From an uncultured Oscillospiraceae bacterium (lineage in GTDB: Bacteria > Bacillota_A > Clostridia > Oscillospirales > Acutalibacteraceae): DNA of 59,347 bases. Below the pieces are notes generated by a model. That model was not told where the DNA came from. It ran no database searches and worked only from the letters and a program-made list of their open reading frames with translations. The first letter of the stretch is position 1; each line of letters opens with the position of its first letter. The position numbers were made by a program, and so were the translations under genes. The stretch spans positions 10,003-69,349 of the forward strand of contig CAJUTL010000014.1 in assembly GCA_910589395.1 (NCBI GenBank), in the 5' to 3' direction. Shown one piece after another: positions 33,273-42,150 of the stretch.

Positions 33273-35088
33273 CTTGCCTTTCCTCCACTTTTATTTCCAG
33301 CAGCTCCGCCTCCGAGGGTGATAACTCGGCGGAGCCGCATGGCAGCGAAATGGTAATGGTGGTTCCCTGGCCCAGGGTGGAGCGGGCCGAAAGCCCATAG
33401 CGGCTTCCGTAGTACAGCTTGATCCTGTCGTTTACATTTCGAAATCCGATGCTGTTGCCGTTTTTGCTGACAACGGTGCCTTCCAGCAGTCGCTTCAGGG
33501 TATCCGGGGCCATGCCGGCGCCATCGTCCTGAATTTCAATGAGGATATTATTTTCCGCAACACGGGAGGAGATCATAATGGAAATGGTTTTCCGGTCGCA
33601 GGTCAGGCCGTGCCGAATGCTGTTTTCCACCAGGGGCTGCAGGGTGACCTTGGGGATCTGCGCCGCTTCCGTCAGGGGATCGATCTGATAGTACACGTTG
33701 ATTCGGTTCCTATACCGTTTCTTTTGCAGGGCCAAATAAGCGCGCACCGCCTGCAGCTCTGATTCCAGAGAAACCAAGTCCTTTCCCTGGGAAAGAGTCT
33801 GCCGGTAAAAAACCCCCAGGTCCTCTACCGCTTCCCGAATTTCCTCCCTGGGGTGGTTATCGGAAAGCCAGGCGATGGTGGAAAGGGCATTGTATAGAAA
33901 ATGGGGGTTGATTTGCGTTTGCAAAACCTCCAATCGGAATTTTTCCTTTTGCAGCTGCATCACGTAGGTCTCGTGGATCTGCCGCTTCAGCTCCAGCGCC
34001 ATTTGGGTAAAGTTGGCGTCCAGCACGGCGGCTTCGTCTTTTCCCGTAAGGGGCGGGCCCAATTCCATTTCTTTCTTTCGAAAGGTCTCCATTTTGCGGA
34101 TCAGGAAATCAAAGCGCCGGGAAACCTGCCTGGAAAACAGGAAGATCAGCGGCAAAATGGTCAAATTCGCCAGCAAAAAGAGAAGCCGGCCAAAGCTCCA
34201 CATGGTGTCGGAAACCATTCCCGCTTCCGCCAGGGGCACAATGGTCATCAGCTTCCAGCCGTTACTTAAAGAAGAATCCTCCGTATAGTACCATTCGTTT
34301 CCGATCTGCACCTTGCCGTTTTCTTCCGGGAGCCAGCTGAAATCCTCCCCATAGTCCCCGTCGGAGGCGACAACAACAGCGCCGCTCTGGTCTAAAAGGA
34401 TCATCTGAAAATCGTCCTGCGCGTTGATCACGTCTGTAATGGCACGGCCGTCCACTTCAATGGTCAGCATGCCGATGGGTACGCCCAGGTGCCTGGCGGA
34501 ATAAAGAATTCTGCTGTAGGCAAAGCTTTGGTACTTGCCCTTCTCACAGTCCCGGTTGGAGGGGTCCCAGTATTCGTGGTTTTGAATATTCCGAAGGCTG
34601 GACCAGTACCCTGCCGTGCCAAGCTCCAGGATCTCCTGATATTCCGGCTGGCTTTTCATGTAGGTATCCAGGCGAATCAGATACGGGTAGGAATTGTGCA
34701 GGGTGGGGTTGGAGGAATACACCGTAATATGCCTTAAATAAGGCCAGCTCAGCCGGTTTGCGCCGTACTGATCCCAAATGCTTTGATACAGATCCAATGC
34801 TCCCAGAACGCTGGGATAGGGCTTTTCCAAATTGTTTTTCAGTTCGCTGTTATTCGATACCAGATTGGCCAGAGATTCGTAAACCAAAAACTGAGAATTC
34901 AGGATCTGGGTATAATTGACACTGCGGGAGCGTACGGTTTCCAAAACCTGCTCCTCCACAACACTCTGATTGTAGTACGTATAAAAAAGGCTTACAATGA
35001 AAAAGAGGATCCAAACGGAGACGTAGATGAAAAGCAGCTTCCCCTGCAGGCTCATATTGTGGATATGGTGAGAAACACGCATAGTCAA
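33259..35088 (-). CDS. YesM-like sensor histidine kinase
   Basis: 609 residues. Transmembrane segments at about 18-38 and 301-320 bracket an extracellular sensor domain of about 260 residues (dCACHE-like by size and pattern). A HAMP-type linker follows. The His_kinase domain has the phosphoacceptor at His396 in INPHFLYNAL, and the HATPase has DDGAGMAPDTL and GFRNVNDRI. This is the LytS/YesM group that pairs with AraC-type response regulators next to carbohydrate transporters. It is placed 22 nt downstream of its regulator gene. The ligand is likely the transported sugar or the loaded binding protein (inference). Confidence 0.92.
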   Translation of the reverse strand: MTMRVSHHIHNMSLQGKLLFIYVSVWILFFIVSLFYTYYNQSVVEEQVLETVRSRSVNYTQILNSQFLVYESLANLVSNNSELKNNLEKPYPSVLGALDLYQSIWDQYGANRLSWPYLRHITVYSSNPTLHNSYPYLIRLDTYMKSQPEYQEILELGTAGYWSSLRNIQNHEYWDPSNRDCEKGKYQSFAYSRILYSARHLGVPIGMLTIEVDGRAITDVINAQDDFQMILLDQSGAVVVASDGDYGEDFSWLPEENGKVQIGNEWYYTEDSSLSNGWKLMTIVPLAEAGMVSDTMWSFGRLLFLLANLTILPLIFLFSRQVSRRFDFLIRKMETFRKKEMELGPPLTGKDEAAVLDANFTQMALELKRQIHETYVMQLQKEKFRLEVLQTQINPHFLYNALSTIAWLSDNHPREEIREAVEDLGVFYRQTLSQGKDLVSLESELQAVRAYLALQKKRYRNRINVYYQIDPLTEAAQIPKVTLQPLVENSIRHGLTCDRKTISIMISSRVAENNILIEIQDDGAGMAPDTLKRLLEGTVVSKNGNSIGFRNVNDRIKLYYGSRYGLSARSTLGQGTTITISLPCGSAELSPSEAELLEIKVEERQDEPN

Positions 35089-35110
35089 GCCTCCTTTTTG
35101 AACAGGATCC

Positions 35111-36376
35111 TTACTGCCTTGTTACCTGGCGGCGGTATTCGCCGGGGGTCAGTCCGAAGTACTTTTTGAATACCAGGTTGAAATAAGAAGGGCTTTCGTA
35201 ACCGGTCAGCATGCCGATCTCCTGAATTTTATATTGCAGCTGACCCAGCATTCGGGCGGCGTGGTCCATACGCACCCGCTCCACATAGTCCATGATGGAA
35301 ATTCCCATATGGCTCTTAAAGATCCGGCGGACATAGGAGGGAGAAAGATACAAATTTTCCACAATGGCCTCGGTGTTCAGCGGCTTTGCGTAATTTTCAT
35401 CGATAAAGCGCTGAACATAGGTCACAATGGTATTGGGCTGAGAAGCCTCCTGCTGTTCCCCGGTATTTTTCTGCTTTTCATAAAACAGAACATGGCTCAA
35501 AGGAGAGCTTTCCCTTTTTTGCACGGCGGAAATGCTTTGCCGGGAAAGCTCTGAAAGCTGTTCCGGTTCTTCGGAAATATCGCTGATTCCGATAAAGACG
35601 TCCCGAAGCTGTTGAGAGTACAGCTGCTCCAAAAGCTTATCGGCCGTTTTGGAAAGCCGGTCAATGGCACTGCTTTCCTCCATAAAGCCGGGTAAGGTAA
35701 ACACAATGGCGGCGGTACGGTGATCGGTGACCACCGGAACCAGTGCTTCCATTTCTTTGGCGAAGCGCTGCAAAAACGGCCGCAGATCATACATGTCCGC
35801 ACAGCTGGCGGCGGAGAATACAAGGGAAAACACCGCAAGCTTCTTTCGCTCCAGAGAATCGGAAAACGGCGGCTGAGCAAGGAGCCTTTTGGTTTTTTCT
35901 TGGGGCGCGGTCAGCGCGTGCCGCAAAAGATGCTCTTCCTCCGGAGAATAAAGAAAAACTGGAGCGTCCGCGCTCAAAGGGCGCCTTCTGTCATTTTGTG
36001 ATCTGGCAGGCAAAAGCTTATACAGGGCCCGAAACAGCTCTTCCCGTTTTACCGGCTTCAGCAGATAGGAGCTGACGCCTAAGTCGATCCCCGCCCTGGC
36101 GGCCTCAAAATCTTCATAGCCGGAAATAATAATGGAATGGGGGGCATACTCCTGGCAAGGGACTTGGTTCAGCATTTCGATCCCGGTAAGGACCGGCATG
36201 GCCAGATCTGTCAGGATTACGTCCGGGCGAAGCTGCCTTGCCTTTTCCAGGCCTTCCTGTCCGTTTCTGGCCGTTGCGCAGATCTCCAGCGGCAGATCGA
36301 ATCCCTTGATCATAAGAGATAAGCCCTGCAATTCAAGATCTTCATCATCTACCAATAAAATACGGCACACAGCCAC
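35111..36376 (-). CDS. YesN-like response regulator with AraC-type DNA-binding domain
   Basis: 421 residues. The receiver domain (1-125) has the acidic pair DDED at 10-13, the phosphorylation site Asp57 in DVILTDLAMP, and Lys105-region SYLLKPVKREE. A middle linker of about 190 residues follows. The C-terminal 100 residues carry two HTHs of the AraC family (NTEAIVENLYLSPSYVRRIF and IQEIGMLTGYESPSYFNLVF). It is first in the minus-strand operon and divergent from the importer genes, which it probably activates. Confidence 0.93.
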   Translation of the reverse strand: MAVCRILLVDDEDLELQGLSLMIKGFDLPLEICATARNGQEGLEKARQLRPDVILTDLAMPVLTGIEMLNQVPCQEYAPHSIIISGYEDFEAARAGIDLGVSSYLLKPVKREELFRALYKLLPARSQNDRRRPLSADAPVFLYSPEEEHLLRHALTAPQEKTKRLLAQPPFSDSLERKKLAVFSLVFSAASCADMYDLRPFLQRFAKEMEALVPVVTDHRTAAIVFTLPGFMEESSAIDRLSKTADKLLEQLYSQQLRDVFIGISDISEEPEQLSELSRQSISAVQKRESSPLSHVLFYEKQKNTGEQQEASQPNTIVTYVQRFIDENYAKPLNTEAIVENLYLSPSYVRRIFKSHMGISIMDYVERVRMDHAARMLGQLQYKIQEIGMLTGYESPSYFNLVFKKYFGLTPGEYRRQVTRQ

Positions 36377-36405
36377 CTTCCCCCTTTCCCCCTTTTTTCA
36401 AGAGT

Positions 36406-36435
36406 ATTGTATCACAAGAGGATTTTAATTATCAA
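36406..36435 (-). promoter_or_regulatory. Sigma-A promoter of the response-regulator operon
   Basis: On the minus strand -35 TTGATA (36430-36435) and -10 TACAAT (36406-36411) are 18 nt apart. The start would be about 25 nt upstream of the regulator gene. Confidence 0.7.
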
Positions 36436-36471
36436 CGCCAAGTTGGTAAAAAGGACAAAAAATAATACTGA

Positions 36472-36516
36472 TTGCCATTATTTTATATAGATTTCGTTGC
36501 CATGCACCTCTATAAT
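36472..36516 (+). promoter_or_regulatory. Importer promoter with TTGCCAT direct repeats
   Basis: A perfect -10 TATAAT lies at 36511-36516. The -35 region (TAGATT at 17 nt) is poor, typical of an activated promoter. TTGCCAT occurs twice, at 36472-36478 and 36497-36503, 25 nt apart, just upstream and within the promoter. These may be half-sites for the AraC-type regulator (inference). Confidence 0.5.
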
Positions 36517-36526
36517 AAAATTTAAA

Positions 36527-36702
36527 GAAACGCTGAATCAATCTGGCGCGCAGGATACGTGCCAAGCCTGATGGTGTGATTTATTCAGTGCTTCCTTAGA
36601 CCAGCTTCTCGAAGGTACGTATGCCTTGGTTTCTGAGGGTGAAAACCGCATACAGCTTTTCAGGAAGCAGAAAAATACTTTTGAACAGAGGAGGCCCTTG
36701 TT
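36527..36702 (+). promoter_or_regulatory. Long structured leader of the importer operon
   Basis: The 5' UTR is about 180 nt. A 17-position closing stem (36527-36543 with 36578-36594, 15 pairs) encloses a GGCGCG/CGTGCC hairpin. Two more hairpins follow: AAGGTA/TGCCTT at about 36613-36628, and TGAAAA/TTTTCA at 36640-36662. No known riboswitch class was recognised. AGAGGAGG precedes the gene. Confidence 0.45.
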
Positions 36703-38472
36703 ATGAAAAAAGAGATCCAATTGACAGCCGTTTTGTTAGCGCTGGTACTTCTGATCTGTGGGTGCAGCGCTGCCCCGGAAACCAGTTCTGCTCCCGTGGG
36801 CAGCACCACGGGGACAAGCAGCACCGTTTCCGATCAGGGAACCGGTACGGCGGAACCTATTGAGTTTGAGATATTTATTCCCGACCCGAATAAAAAAATT
36901 CCGCCGGAAGACGCGCCTGTAATGCAGCAGCTGTTTGAAAAGACAGGGGTGCGCATCAAATACACGGTTCCGCCTACGGAAGCAAAGGAACGGCTAAATA
37001 TCATGCTTTCCAGTGACGACCTGCCGGATCTGATCCGGTTTGACGATTCCAGTATCATGAAACAGTATATTGACGCGGGAAAGCTGCTGAAGCTCAATGA
37101 CCTGCTGGAAACTCACGCTCCCCAGCTTTTCAACGTGAACTGGGAGACCTTCCGAAGCCGTATTGCCGATGAAAACGGCGATTACTGGTATATGCCCGGC
37201 AATTATACCTTCGGACAAGCCTATATTGAAGCCAACTACGGCTTTAACCTTCGCAACGATTATCTGGAGGAATTCGGCTATGAAAATGTGCCGAAAACCA
37301 TGGCCGATATCAAGGAGCTTTTGAAAAAAGTGAAGGAGTGGAACCCGGATATTATTCCGATGGGCCTGGCCCTGGGTCCCCAGGGGCATCTGAACTACTT
37401 GCCGCAGATCGGCGCCGCCATGAATGGCCTTACCTATCTCGACAACTGGGGCGGATATTCCCTGTATTTACTGGATGAGGCAAAGGACGAGCTGGTGTAC
37501 TACACGGATTCCCCGGAGCTCAAGGCTTTTTTCCAGTTCTTAAATGAACTGAATGTGGAAGGACTCATTGACCCGGAATCCCCTATCATGTCTGCTGAAA
37601 TGCTGAAACAAAAGGCGGTTTCCGAGCAAATCTGGTCCTTCTTCGGTCCCTGGTGGGAAGTGAATTCCGAGGTAAACGCCTATGAGGCCTCCATCGGTTC
37701 TCAGGAACAGTCTGTGGTGGTATACCCCACCGCCGATGCTTCTATCGAGGTGGGTACCTATTCTCCTTATACCGTGGATATGTTCACAACAGGCGTTACG
37801 GTAACCACAAAATGTAAGGATCCCGAACGGTATATGGACTTTATTGAATACATCAATACGGAAGAGGGCTGGCTGAACGCCCAGGGCATTATCGATTACC
37901 ATCATACCGGAGATAATACGGCAGAGTCCACGGAAGGATATGACTATATTATCCGCGAAGATATGCTCATCGATGGAAAACCTGCTTTTCAGTCCAGTTC
38001 CTGGATGGGAGATATGTGGGAATCCGATGAAAACTGGTGGTGGAACCGCGGCGTTGAGTGTATGGGAGATTTTACCTACAGCATCAATTTCCTGCACAAG
38101 AATTCCAGCTATGTAAAGCCCCCGGAGGACGTGAGCATTTGGTGGGATGAAAATACACAGCGGATCAATGCCCTGCTGGGCGTGACCGGTGAAAACTATC
38201 AGGAAAAGGAAAACGCCCGGGGCGTTGACGCCAGCGCGATTTCCGGCCTGGAGATCCTTTCGGAGGACGCTGCCTACACGAAGCTTCTTGCCGTTCAAAA
38301 GCTGCACGAAACAACGCTGCCCAGAATCATTATGGCAGGAAGCTCCGAAGACTTTGAGAAGGAATGGAATGCCTACGTGCAAGCGCTTAAGGAGGCCGGC
38401 GTAGAAGAAGTAATGGCAAAATATAACGAGCTCTACCACACGCGTATGGAGGCCTGGAGAAGCGCGGAGTAA
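36703..38472 (+). CDS. Extracellular solute-binding lipoprotein (LplA-type, family 1)
   Basis: 589 residues. The N-terminus is a lipoprotein signal: MKKEIQLTAVLLALVLLICG then Cys21 as the lipidation site. A Ser/Thr-rich linker (residues 22-50) precedes the binding domain. The domain starts FEIFIPDPNKKIPPEDAPV and is rich in aromatics (NWWWNRG), as in binding proteins for oligosaccharides. Length and neighbours fit the LplA/YtcQ group, whose importers lack an own ATPase and share a housekeeping MsmK-like one. No ATPase gene is found nearby here either. Confidence 0.92.
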   Translation: MKKEIQLTAVLLALVLLICGCSAAPETSSAPVGSTTGTSSTVSDQGTGTAEPIEFEIFIPDPNKKIPPEDAPVMQQLFEKTGVRIKYTVPPTEAKERLNIMLSSDDLPDLIRFDDSSIMKQYIDAGKLLKLNDLLETHAPQLFNVNWETFRSRIADENGDYWYMPGNYTFGQAYIEANYGFNLRNDYLEEFGYENVPKTMADIKELLKKVKEWNPDIIPMGLALGPQGHLNYLPQIGAAMNGLTYLDNWGGYSLYLLDEAKDELVYYTDSPELKAFFQFLNELNVEGLIDPESPIMSAEMLKQKAVSEQIWSFFGPWWEVNSEVNAYEASIGSQEQSVVVYPTADASIEVGTYSPYTVDMFTTGVTVTTKCKDPERYMDFIEYINTEEGWLNAQGIIDYHHTGDNTAESTEGYDYIIREDMLIDGKPAFQSSSWMGDMWESDENWWWNRGVECMGDFTYSINFLHKNSSYVKPPEDVSIWWDENTQRINALLGVTGENYQEKENARGVDASAISGLEILSEDAAYTKLLAVQKLHETTLPRIIMAGSSEDFEKEWNAYVQALKEAGVEEVMAKYNELYHTRMEAWRSAE

Positions 38473-38497
38473 TTTCAGAAGGGTGTGAACGAACGAT

Positions 38498-39430
38498 ATG
38501 CGGCAGTATAAAAAAGCAGGGCGGAGTTCTCTTCGGAAATCCGTGTGGCGGCAGAAGACCCTGTACCTGATGCTGTTTCCGGCGATTTTATTTACTGTGA
38601 TTTTTGCTTACGTTCCTATATGGGGTATTTTCACTTCGTTTTACGATTACAATCCCGGGCTGGGCTTTTCCGGAAGTCCCTTTGTAGGCCTGAAGCATTT
38701 CCAGCGCTTTTTCTCGGAGAAATCCGTATTTCTGATCCTGCGCAATACCGTTGCCATCAGCTTCCTGAATATTCTTTTCGGCACGGTATTTGCGATCTTG
38801 TTCGCGGTGCTACTCAATGAACTTCCCTTTGTGCGGTTCAAGAAAACCGTACAGACCGTTTCCTATCTGCCGCATTTCGTTTCTTTCGTGGTCGTTTCCA
38901 ATATTGTACAGACACTTTTGGCTACAAACGGGCCGATAAACGGTCTTTTGGTCTCCCTTGGGGTTCTGGAAAAGCCCGTTGTTTTCTTCACGATCCCGGA
39001 GGCTTTTTGGTGGCTGGTCACGGCCATGAACGTGTGGAAGGAAATGGGCTGGTCTGCCATTATCTATATCGCCGCCATTGCGGGGATCGATCCTTCCCTG
39101 TATGAAGCGGCTATGGTGGACGGCGCCGGAAGATTGCGCCGGATCTGGCACATTACGCTTACAGGGATCCGCCCAACCATTGTGGTACTTCTGGTCCTGG
39201 CCGTGCCGGACCTGCTGAACGCGGGCTTTGACGCCTCCTATTTGCTGGGAAACGCTATGGTGTCCAATTTCAGCGAGGTGCTGGATACTTACATTTTCCG
39301 TGTGGGCCTGCAGGAGGGGCAATATTCCTATGCGGCCGCCGTGGGGCTTTTGCGCCAGGCGGTAGGGCTGGTGCTGATCCTTTCGGCAAACAAATTTTCC
39401 AAAAAGGTCAGCGAGTACAGCCTATTCTGA
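38498..39430 (+). CDS. ABC sugar permease, LplB-type
   Basis: 310 residues with six predicted transmembrane helices, starting YLMLFPAILFTVIFAYVPIW. The EAA loop that contacts the ATPase is YEAAMVDGAGRLRRIWHITL. It pairs with the permease that follows at 39485. The gene starts 25 nt after the binding-protein gene. AGAAGGGTG lies upstream of the ATG. Confidence 0.94.
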   Translation: MRQYKKAGRSSLRKSVWRQKTLYLMLFPAILFTVIFAYVPIWGIFTSFYDYNPGLGFSGSPFVGLKHFQRFFSEKSVFLILRNTVAISFLNILFGTVFAILFAVLLNELPFVRFKKTVQTVSYLPHFVSFVVVSNIVQTLLATNGPINGLLVSLGVLEKPVVFFTIPEAFWWLVTAMNVWKEMGWSAIIYIAAIAGIDPSLYEAAMVDGAGRLRRIWHITLTGIRPTIVVLLVLAVPDLLNAGFDASYLLGNAMVSNFSEVLDTYIFRVGLQEGQYSYAAAVGLLRQAVGLVLILSANKFSKKVSEYSLF

Positions 39431-39484
39431 CTCGGAAACGTTTCGTAAACCGCTCCGAAGTGAAATATTCAGAAAGGATCTCTG

Positions 39485-40381
39485 ATGCCTATGCGTAAAA
39501 GTTGGCAGGACCGTGTTTTCAATGCGGGAAATCTTTTCTACATGCTGTTGGTATCCGCCTGCACGCTGTACCCGTTCCTGCATATTCTGGCCGTTTCCCT
39601 AAACGACGCCAGGGATTCCACCAGGGGAGGGATCACCATCTTTCCCCGGATCCTCAGCTTCGACAGCTACCGCACCGTATTTGGATATGAAGGCCTGTAT
39701 CATGCCTTTTTCGTCAGCGTTCTGCGCACCGTGGCCGGTACGGCCCTGTTCCTGATCGTTACCACCTTAGCGGGCTACGTGATGACCAAAACACAGCTGA
39801 AGGGCTACCGCGTCTTTTACATGTTCTTTGTGGTTTCCATGTTTGTCAGCGGTGGTCTGGTTCCCACCTTTCTGCTGTATAAGCAGCTGGGAATTCAGAA
39901 TACCTTTTGGGTGTATATCCTGCCCGGGGCCTTCAGCACCTATTACATGATCCTGTTCAGAACCTACATTATTCAGCTTCCGAAGGGCCTGGTGGAATCC
40001 GCCACCATCGATGGCGCGGGGGAATTTACCATCTTCAGAAAGATCGTGTTTCCCCTGTCCACGCCGATTTTGGCTACCATTGGCCTGTTTGTGGCAGTAA
40101 ACCAGTGGAACGCCTGGCAGGATACGCTGTATTACACCTCAAACCCGGATCTGGAAACACTTCAATACGTTTTAATGAAGGTGCTCCGACAGGCGGAGGC
40201 CACCCAAATTGCCAAGCAGGCCCGTTCCGCCATGGCCAGAACGCTGGGAACCACCACCATCACGCCGGATTCCATCAAAATGGCGATCACCATTGTCGCC
40301 ACGGTGCCCATTCTGTGCGTGTATCCCTTCCTGCAAAAGTTTTTTGTAAAGGGTATGGTGCTCGGCGCCGTGAAGGGATAG
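39485..40381 (+). CDS. ABC sugar permease, LplC/YtcP-type
   Basis: 298 residues, six predicted helices (LFYMLLVSACTLYPFLHILA at the start). Its EAA loop is VESATIDGAGEFTIFRKIVF. Together with the upstream permease it forms the heterodimeric channel of a CUT1-type importer. GAAAGGA precedes the ATG. The C-terminus ends FFVKGMVLGAVKG, usual for the group. Confidence 0.94.
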   Translation: MPMRKSWQDRVFNAGNLFYMLLVSACTLYPFLHILAVSLNDARDSTRGGITIFPRILSFDSYRTVFGYEGLYHAFFVSVLRTVAGTALFLIVTTLAGYVMTKTQLKGYRVFYMFFVVSMFVSGGLVPTFLLYKQLGIQNTFWVYILPGAFSTYYMILFRTYIIQLPKGLVESATIDGAGEFTIFRKIVFPLSTPILATIGLFVAVNQWNAWQDTLYYTSNPDLETLQYVLMKVLRQAEATQIAKQARSAMARTLGTTTITPDSIKMAITIVATVPILCVYPFLQKFFVKGMVLGAVKG

Positions 40382-40447
40382 GCCTGGAAAAGACCTTCGC
40401 CGAATCGAAAGACAGACTGCCGCAGTTTGCCCTTTTGACCATAAATA

Positions 40448-40494
40448 GTGGAAGAGAAAAGCGAGAGAACCGCCAGACCTTCTCTCGTTTCCAC
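40448..40494 (+). other. Hairpin 3' of the importer operon
   Basis: GTGGAA/TTTCCAC encloses GCGAGAGAA/TTCTCTCG in a two-part stem, with no T run after it. It is probably an mRNA 3'-end or processing structure ahead of the terminator at 40563-40600. Confidence 0.45.
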
Positions 40495-40562
40495 TAGGAT
40501 CTATTGGGAAAAACTATGAAGGTCTGAGCGGGGGGAAAAGTTTTTTCGATACATTCAAAGCA

Positions 40563-40600
40563 ATAAAAAAAGAGAGGGGTATTCCCCTCTCTTTTTTTAT
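40563..40600. terminator. Bidirectional terminator between importer and lipoprotein genes
   Basis: AAAAAAAGAGAGGGG and CCCCTCTCTTTTTTT flank TATT. It has A and T runs on both sides, so it can serve both the plus-strand importer and the minus-strand lipoprotein gene. Confidence 0.92.
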
Positions 40601-40616
40601 TGCGCCGTTTGCCCTT

Positions 40617-41228
40617 TTATCCTACCGCGGAAGAGATTCCGCCTTCGGGCGAAGGAAATTCCGGCAGTTGGCCGGTGGCTTCAAAAATAATTTTACAAAG
40701 GGCCATGGCCCGTTCCCGGTAGAGGAGTACTACCTGCTGAGAAGAGGAAAGAACGCTTTCATTTGTGTCCCCGGCTTCTTCCCGGATAGCGGTGATCCTG
40801 TCCTCCACCGTGGTCTCCCATTCGGTCTGCTCCGCCTGCAAGGCGGACTTTTCCTCTTCCGGTGTTTGTTCCAGCGCCAGAGGATACACGGTATCGATCA
40901 GATCCCGCCAGCTTCTGGCGGCCTGGTTGCAGGCCTGGCGCATCATGGAGAAGGAGGAAGCCAGGGAGTAGTCCTGATCATATTTTTTATCAATGGGATT
41001 TTGAGAGAAAAGATCCTCAAAGGAGCCCTCCTCTACTCCGCTGGGGGTGGAGATCAAGTCCTCCGCCGGCGTAAACCGGGAGCTTTCCGGCGCCGGTGTG
41101 GAGGAAATTGCGCTATCAGAGCTTTCCGGCAGCGAAGAACTTTCCGGTTTCTTGTTTTCACAGCCCGCAAGTCCCAGCGCCATCACAGCGCAAAAGCCCA
41201 TGCAAAGCCACTTCTTCAGGTTGTTCAT
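40617..41228 (-). CDS. Lipoprotein with LprI/DUF1311-like segment
   Basis: 203 residues. A signal peptide with the lipobox LAGC puts the lipidated Cys at 23. A Ser/Pro-rich linker (residues 25-70) follows. Residues about 95-150 (QACNQAARSWRDLIDTVYPL, then QAEQTEWETTVEDRI) resemble the LprI/DUF1311 pattern, with a conserved alternation of Leu and the Q-x-x-W motif. That family includes a mycobacterial lysozyme inhibitor, but most members are uncharacterised and the match here is weak. AGGAGG precedes the start. It is a single gene with its own terminator. Confidence 0.65.
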   Translation of the reverse strand: MNNLKKWLCMGFCAVMALGLAGCENKKPESSSLPESSDSAISSTPAPESSRFTPAEDLISTPSGVEEGSFEDLFSQNPIDKKYDQDYSLASSFSMMRQACNQAARSWRDLIDTVYPLALEQTPEEEKSALQAEQTEWETTVEDRITAIREEAGDTNESVLSSSQQVVLLYRERAMALCKIIFEATGQLPEFPSPEGGISSAVG

Positions 41229-41250
41229 AATGGTGACCTCCTTATTTTTC

Positions 41251-41570
41251 TGAAATGAGCAGGGAGCTGTAAGAATGAAGAATGAGCAATTTTAAGGACA
41301 AGGGCACAAGCGTTGCAGGTAACGCGTTTAGTTCCCTTAGGCTCCCCTTGCTTCGCAAGGGGAGCTGTCACGGCTTTGCCGTGACTGGGGGGATTGAAAG
41401 CTGGCGATTTCATGCAGCCTTCCTGCGCAAGCCCGATCCCTTCCGTCATGCTTACGCAGGCCACCTCCCCTTGTAAACAAGGGGAGGCTAAGGGCTAATA
41501 AATTTCAATTCAGCGAATTAAGTCCTTGCCCTTAAATTGCTCATTGCTAATTCCTCATTCCTAATTTGCC
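41251..41570. repeat. Intergenic repeat cluster with family C and A elements
   Basis: No gene is seen between the lipoprotein and NUDIX genes. 41251-41318 is family C (GAATGAGCAAT, GGACAAGGGCACAAGCGTTG). 41334-41494 is a 161-bp family A element with clear terminal repeats CCCTTAGGCTCCCCTTG and CAAGGGGAGGCTAAGGG, one mismatch. 41534-41570 is an inverted family C end (ATTGCTCATTGCTAATTCC). Confidence 0.65.
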
Positions 41571-42119
41571 CTACAAGATCCCCTGCTCCACTAATTTGGC
41601 GGTTTTCAAAATGCCGATCTGGGTTTTGGCGTCGGGGATCTCATTTTGCAGCACCATTTCCACCGCCTGCTGCAGGGGAATGCGCTCATTGGTGAGAAAT
41701 TCGCCCTCGTCCAGGTGCAGAGTGCCCTCGTCCCTTGTCAGGCGGCAGGCCCAAAGGCGAATGATCTCTCCCGCATAGCCGGGTGTGGGATAAATATTTC
41801 CCAGGGAGACATAGGTTTCCGCGGTGGTGCCGGTTTCCTCCCGCTGCTCCCGCTTCATGGCCTCAAAGGGATCTTCCCCCGGCTCCAGCTTTCCGGCGGG
41901 AAGCTCCAAAAGAACTTTCCCGTAGGGATAGCGGAACTGGCGGACAAGGATCAGTTCGTTTTTTTCTGTCAGGATCGCCACGCTGACCCCGCCGGGGTGC
42001 TCCACCACCTCCCGCTTGGTCAGCTTGCCGTTTTCCAGCTCCACCTCGTCCACGTGGACCCGAATGATTTTTCCGTTGTAGATCTCCCGTTCCGATTTTT
42101 TCAGCTCTGTCAGCTTCAT
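41571..42119 (-). CDS. NUDIX hydrolase, ADP-ribose pyrophosphatase-like
   Basis: 182 residues from ATG 42119 with AAAGGACG upstream. The Nudix box is complete: G-x5-E-x7-REQREETG within AGKLEPGEDPFEAMK and REQREETGT. The ELPAGKLEPGE start and FRYPYG motif are those of the ADP-ribose pyrophosphatase (NudF/YqkG) group, which splits ADP-ribose into AMP and ribose phosphate. A longer frame upstream overlaps the DUF1015 gene and is not needed. Confidence 0.93.
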   Translation of the reverse strand: MKLTELKKSEREIYNGKIIRVHVDEVELENGKLTKREVVEHPGGVSVAILTEKNELILVRQFRYPYGKVLLELPAGKLEPGEDPFEAMKREQREETGTTAETYVSLGNIYPTPGYAGEIIRLWACRLTRDEGTLHLDEGEFLTNERIPLQQAVEMVLQNEIPDAKTQIGILKTAKLVEQGIL

Positions 42120-42150
42120 ATGGCGTCCTTTCTTTATCTTAAATAAAAAA

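Noticed and set aside
36538..36720. Small minus-strand gene upstream of the importer
   Set aside because: It overlaps the promoter and leader of the plus-strand operon and has no ribosome site or similarity.
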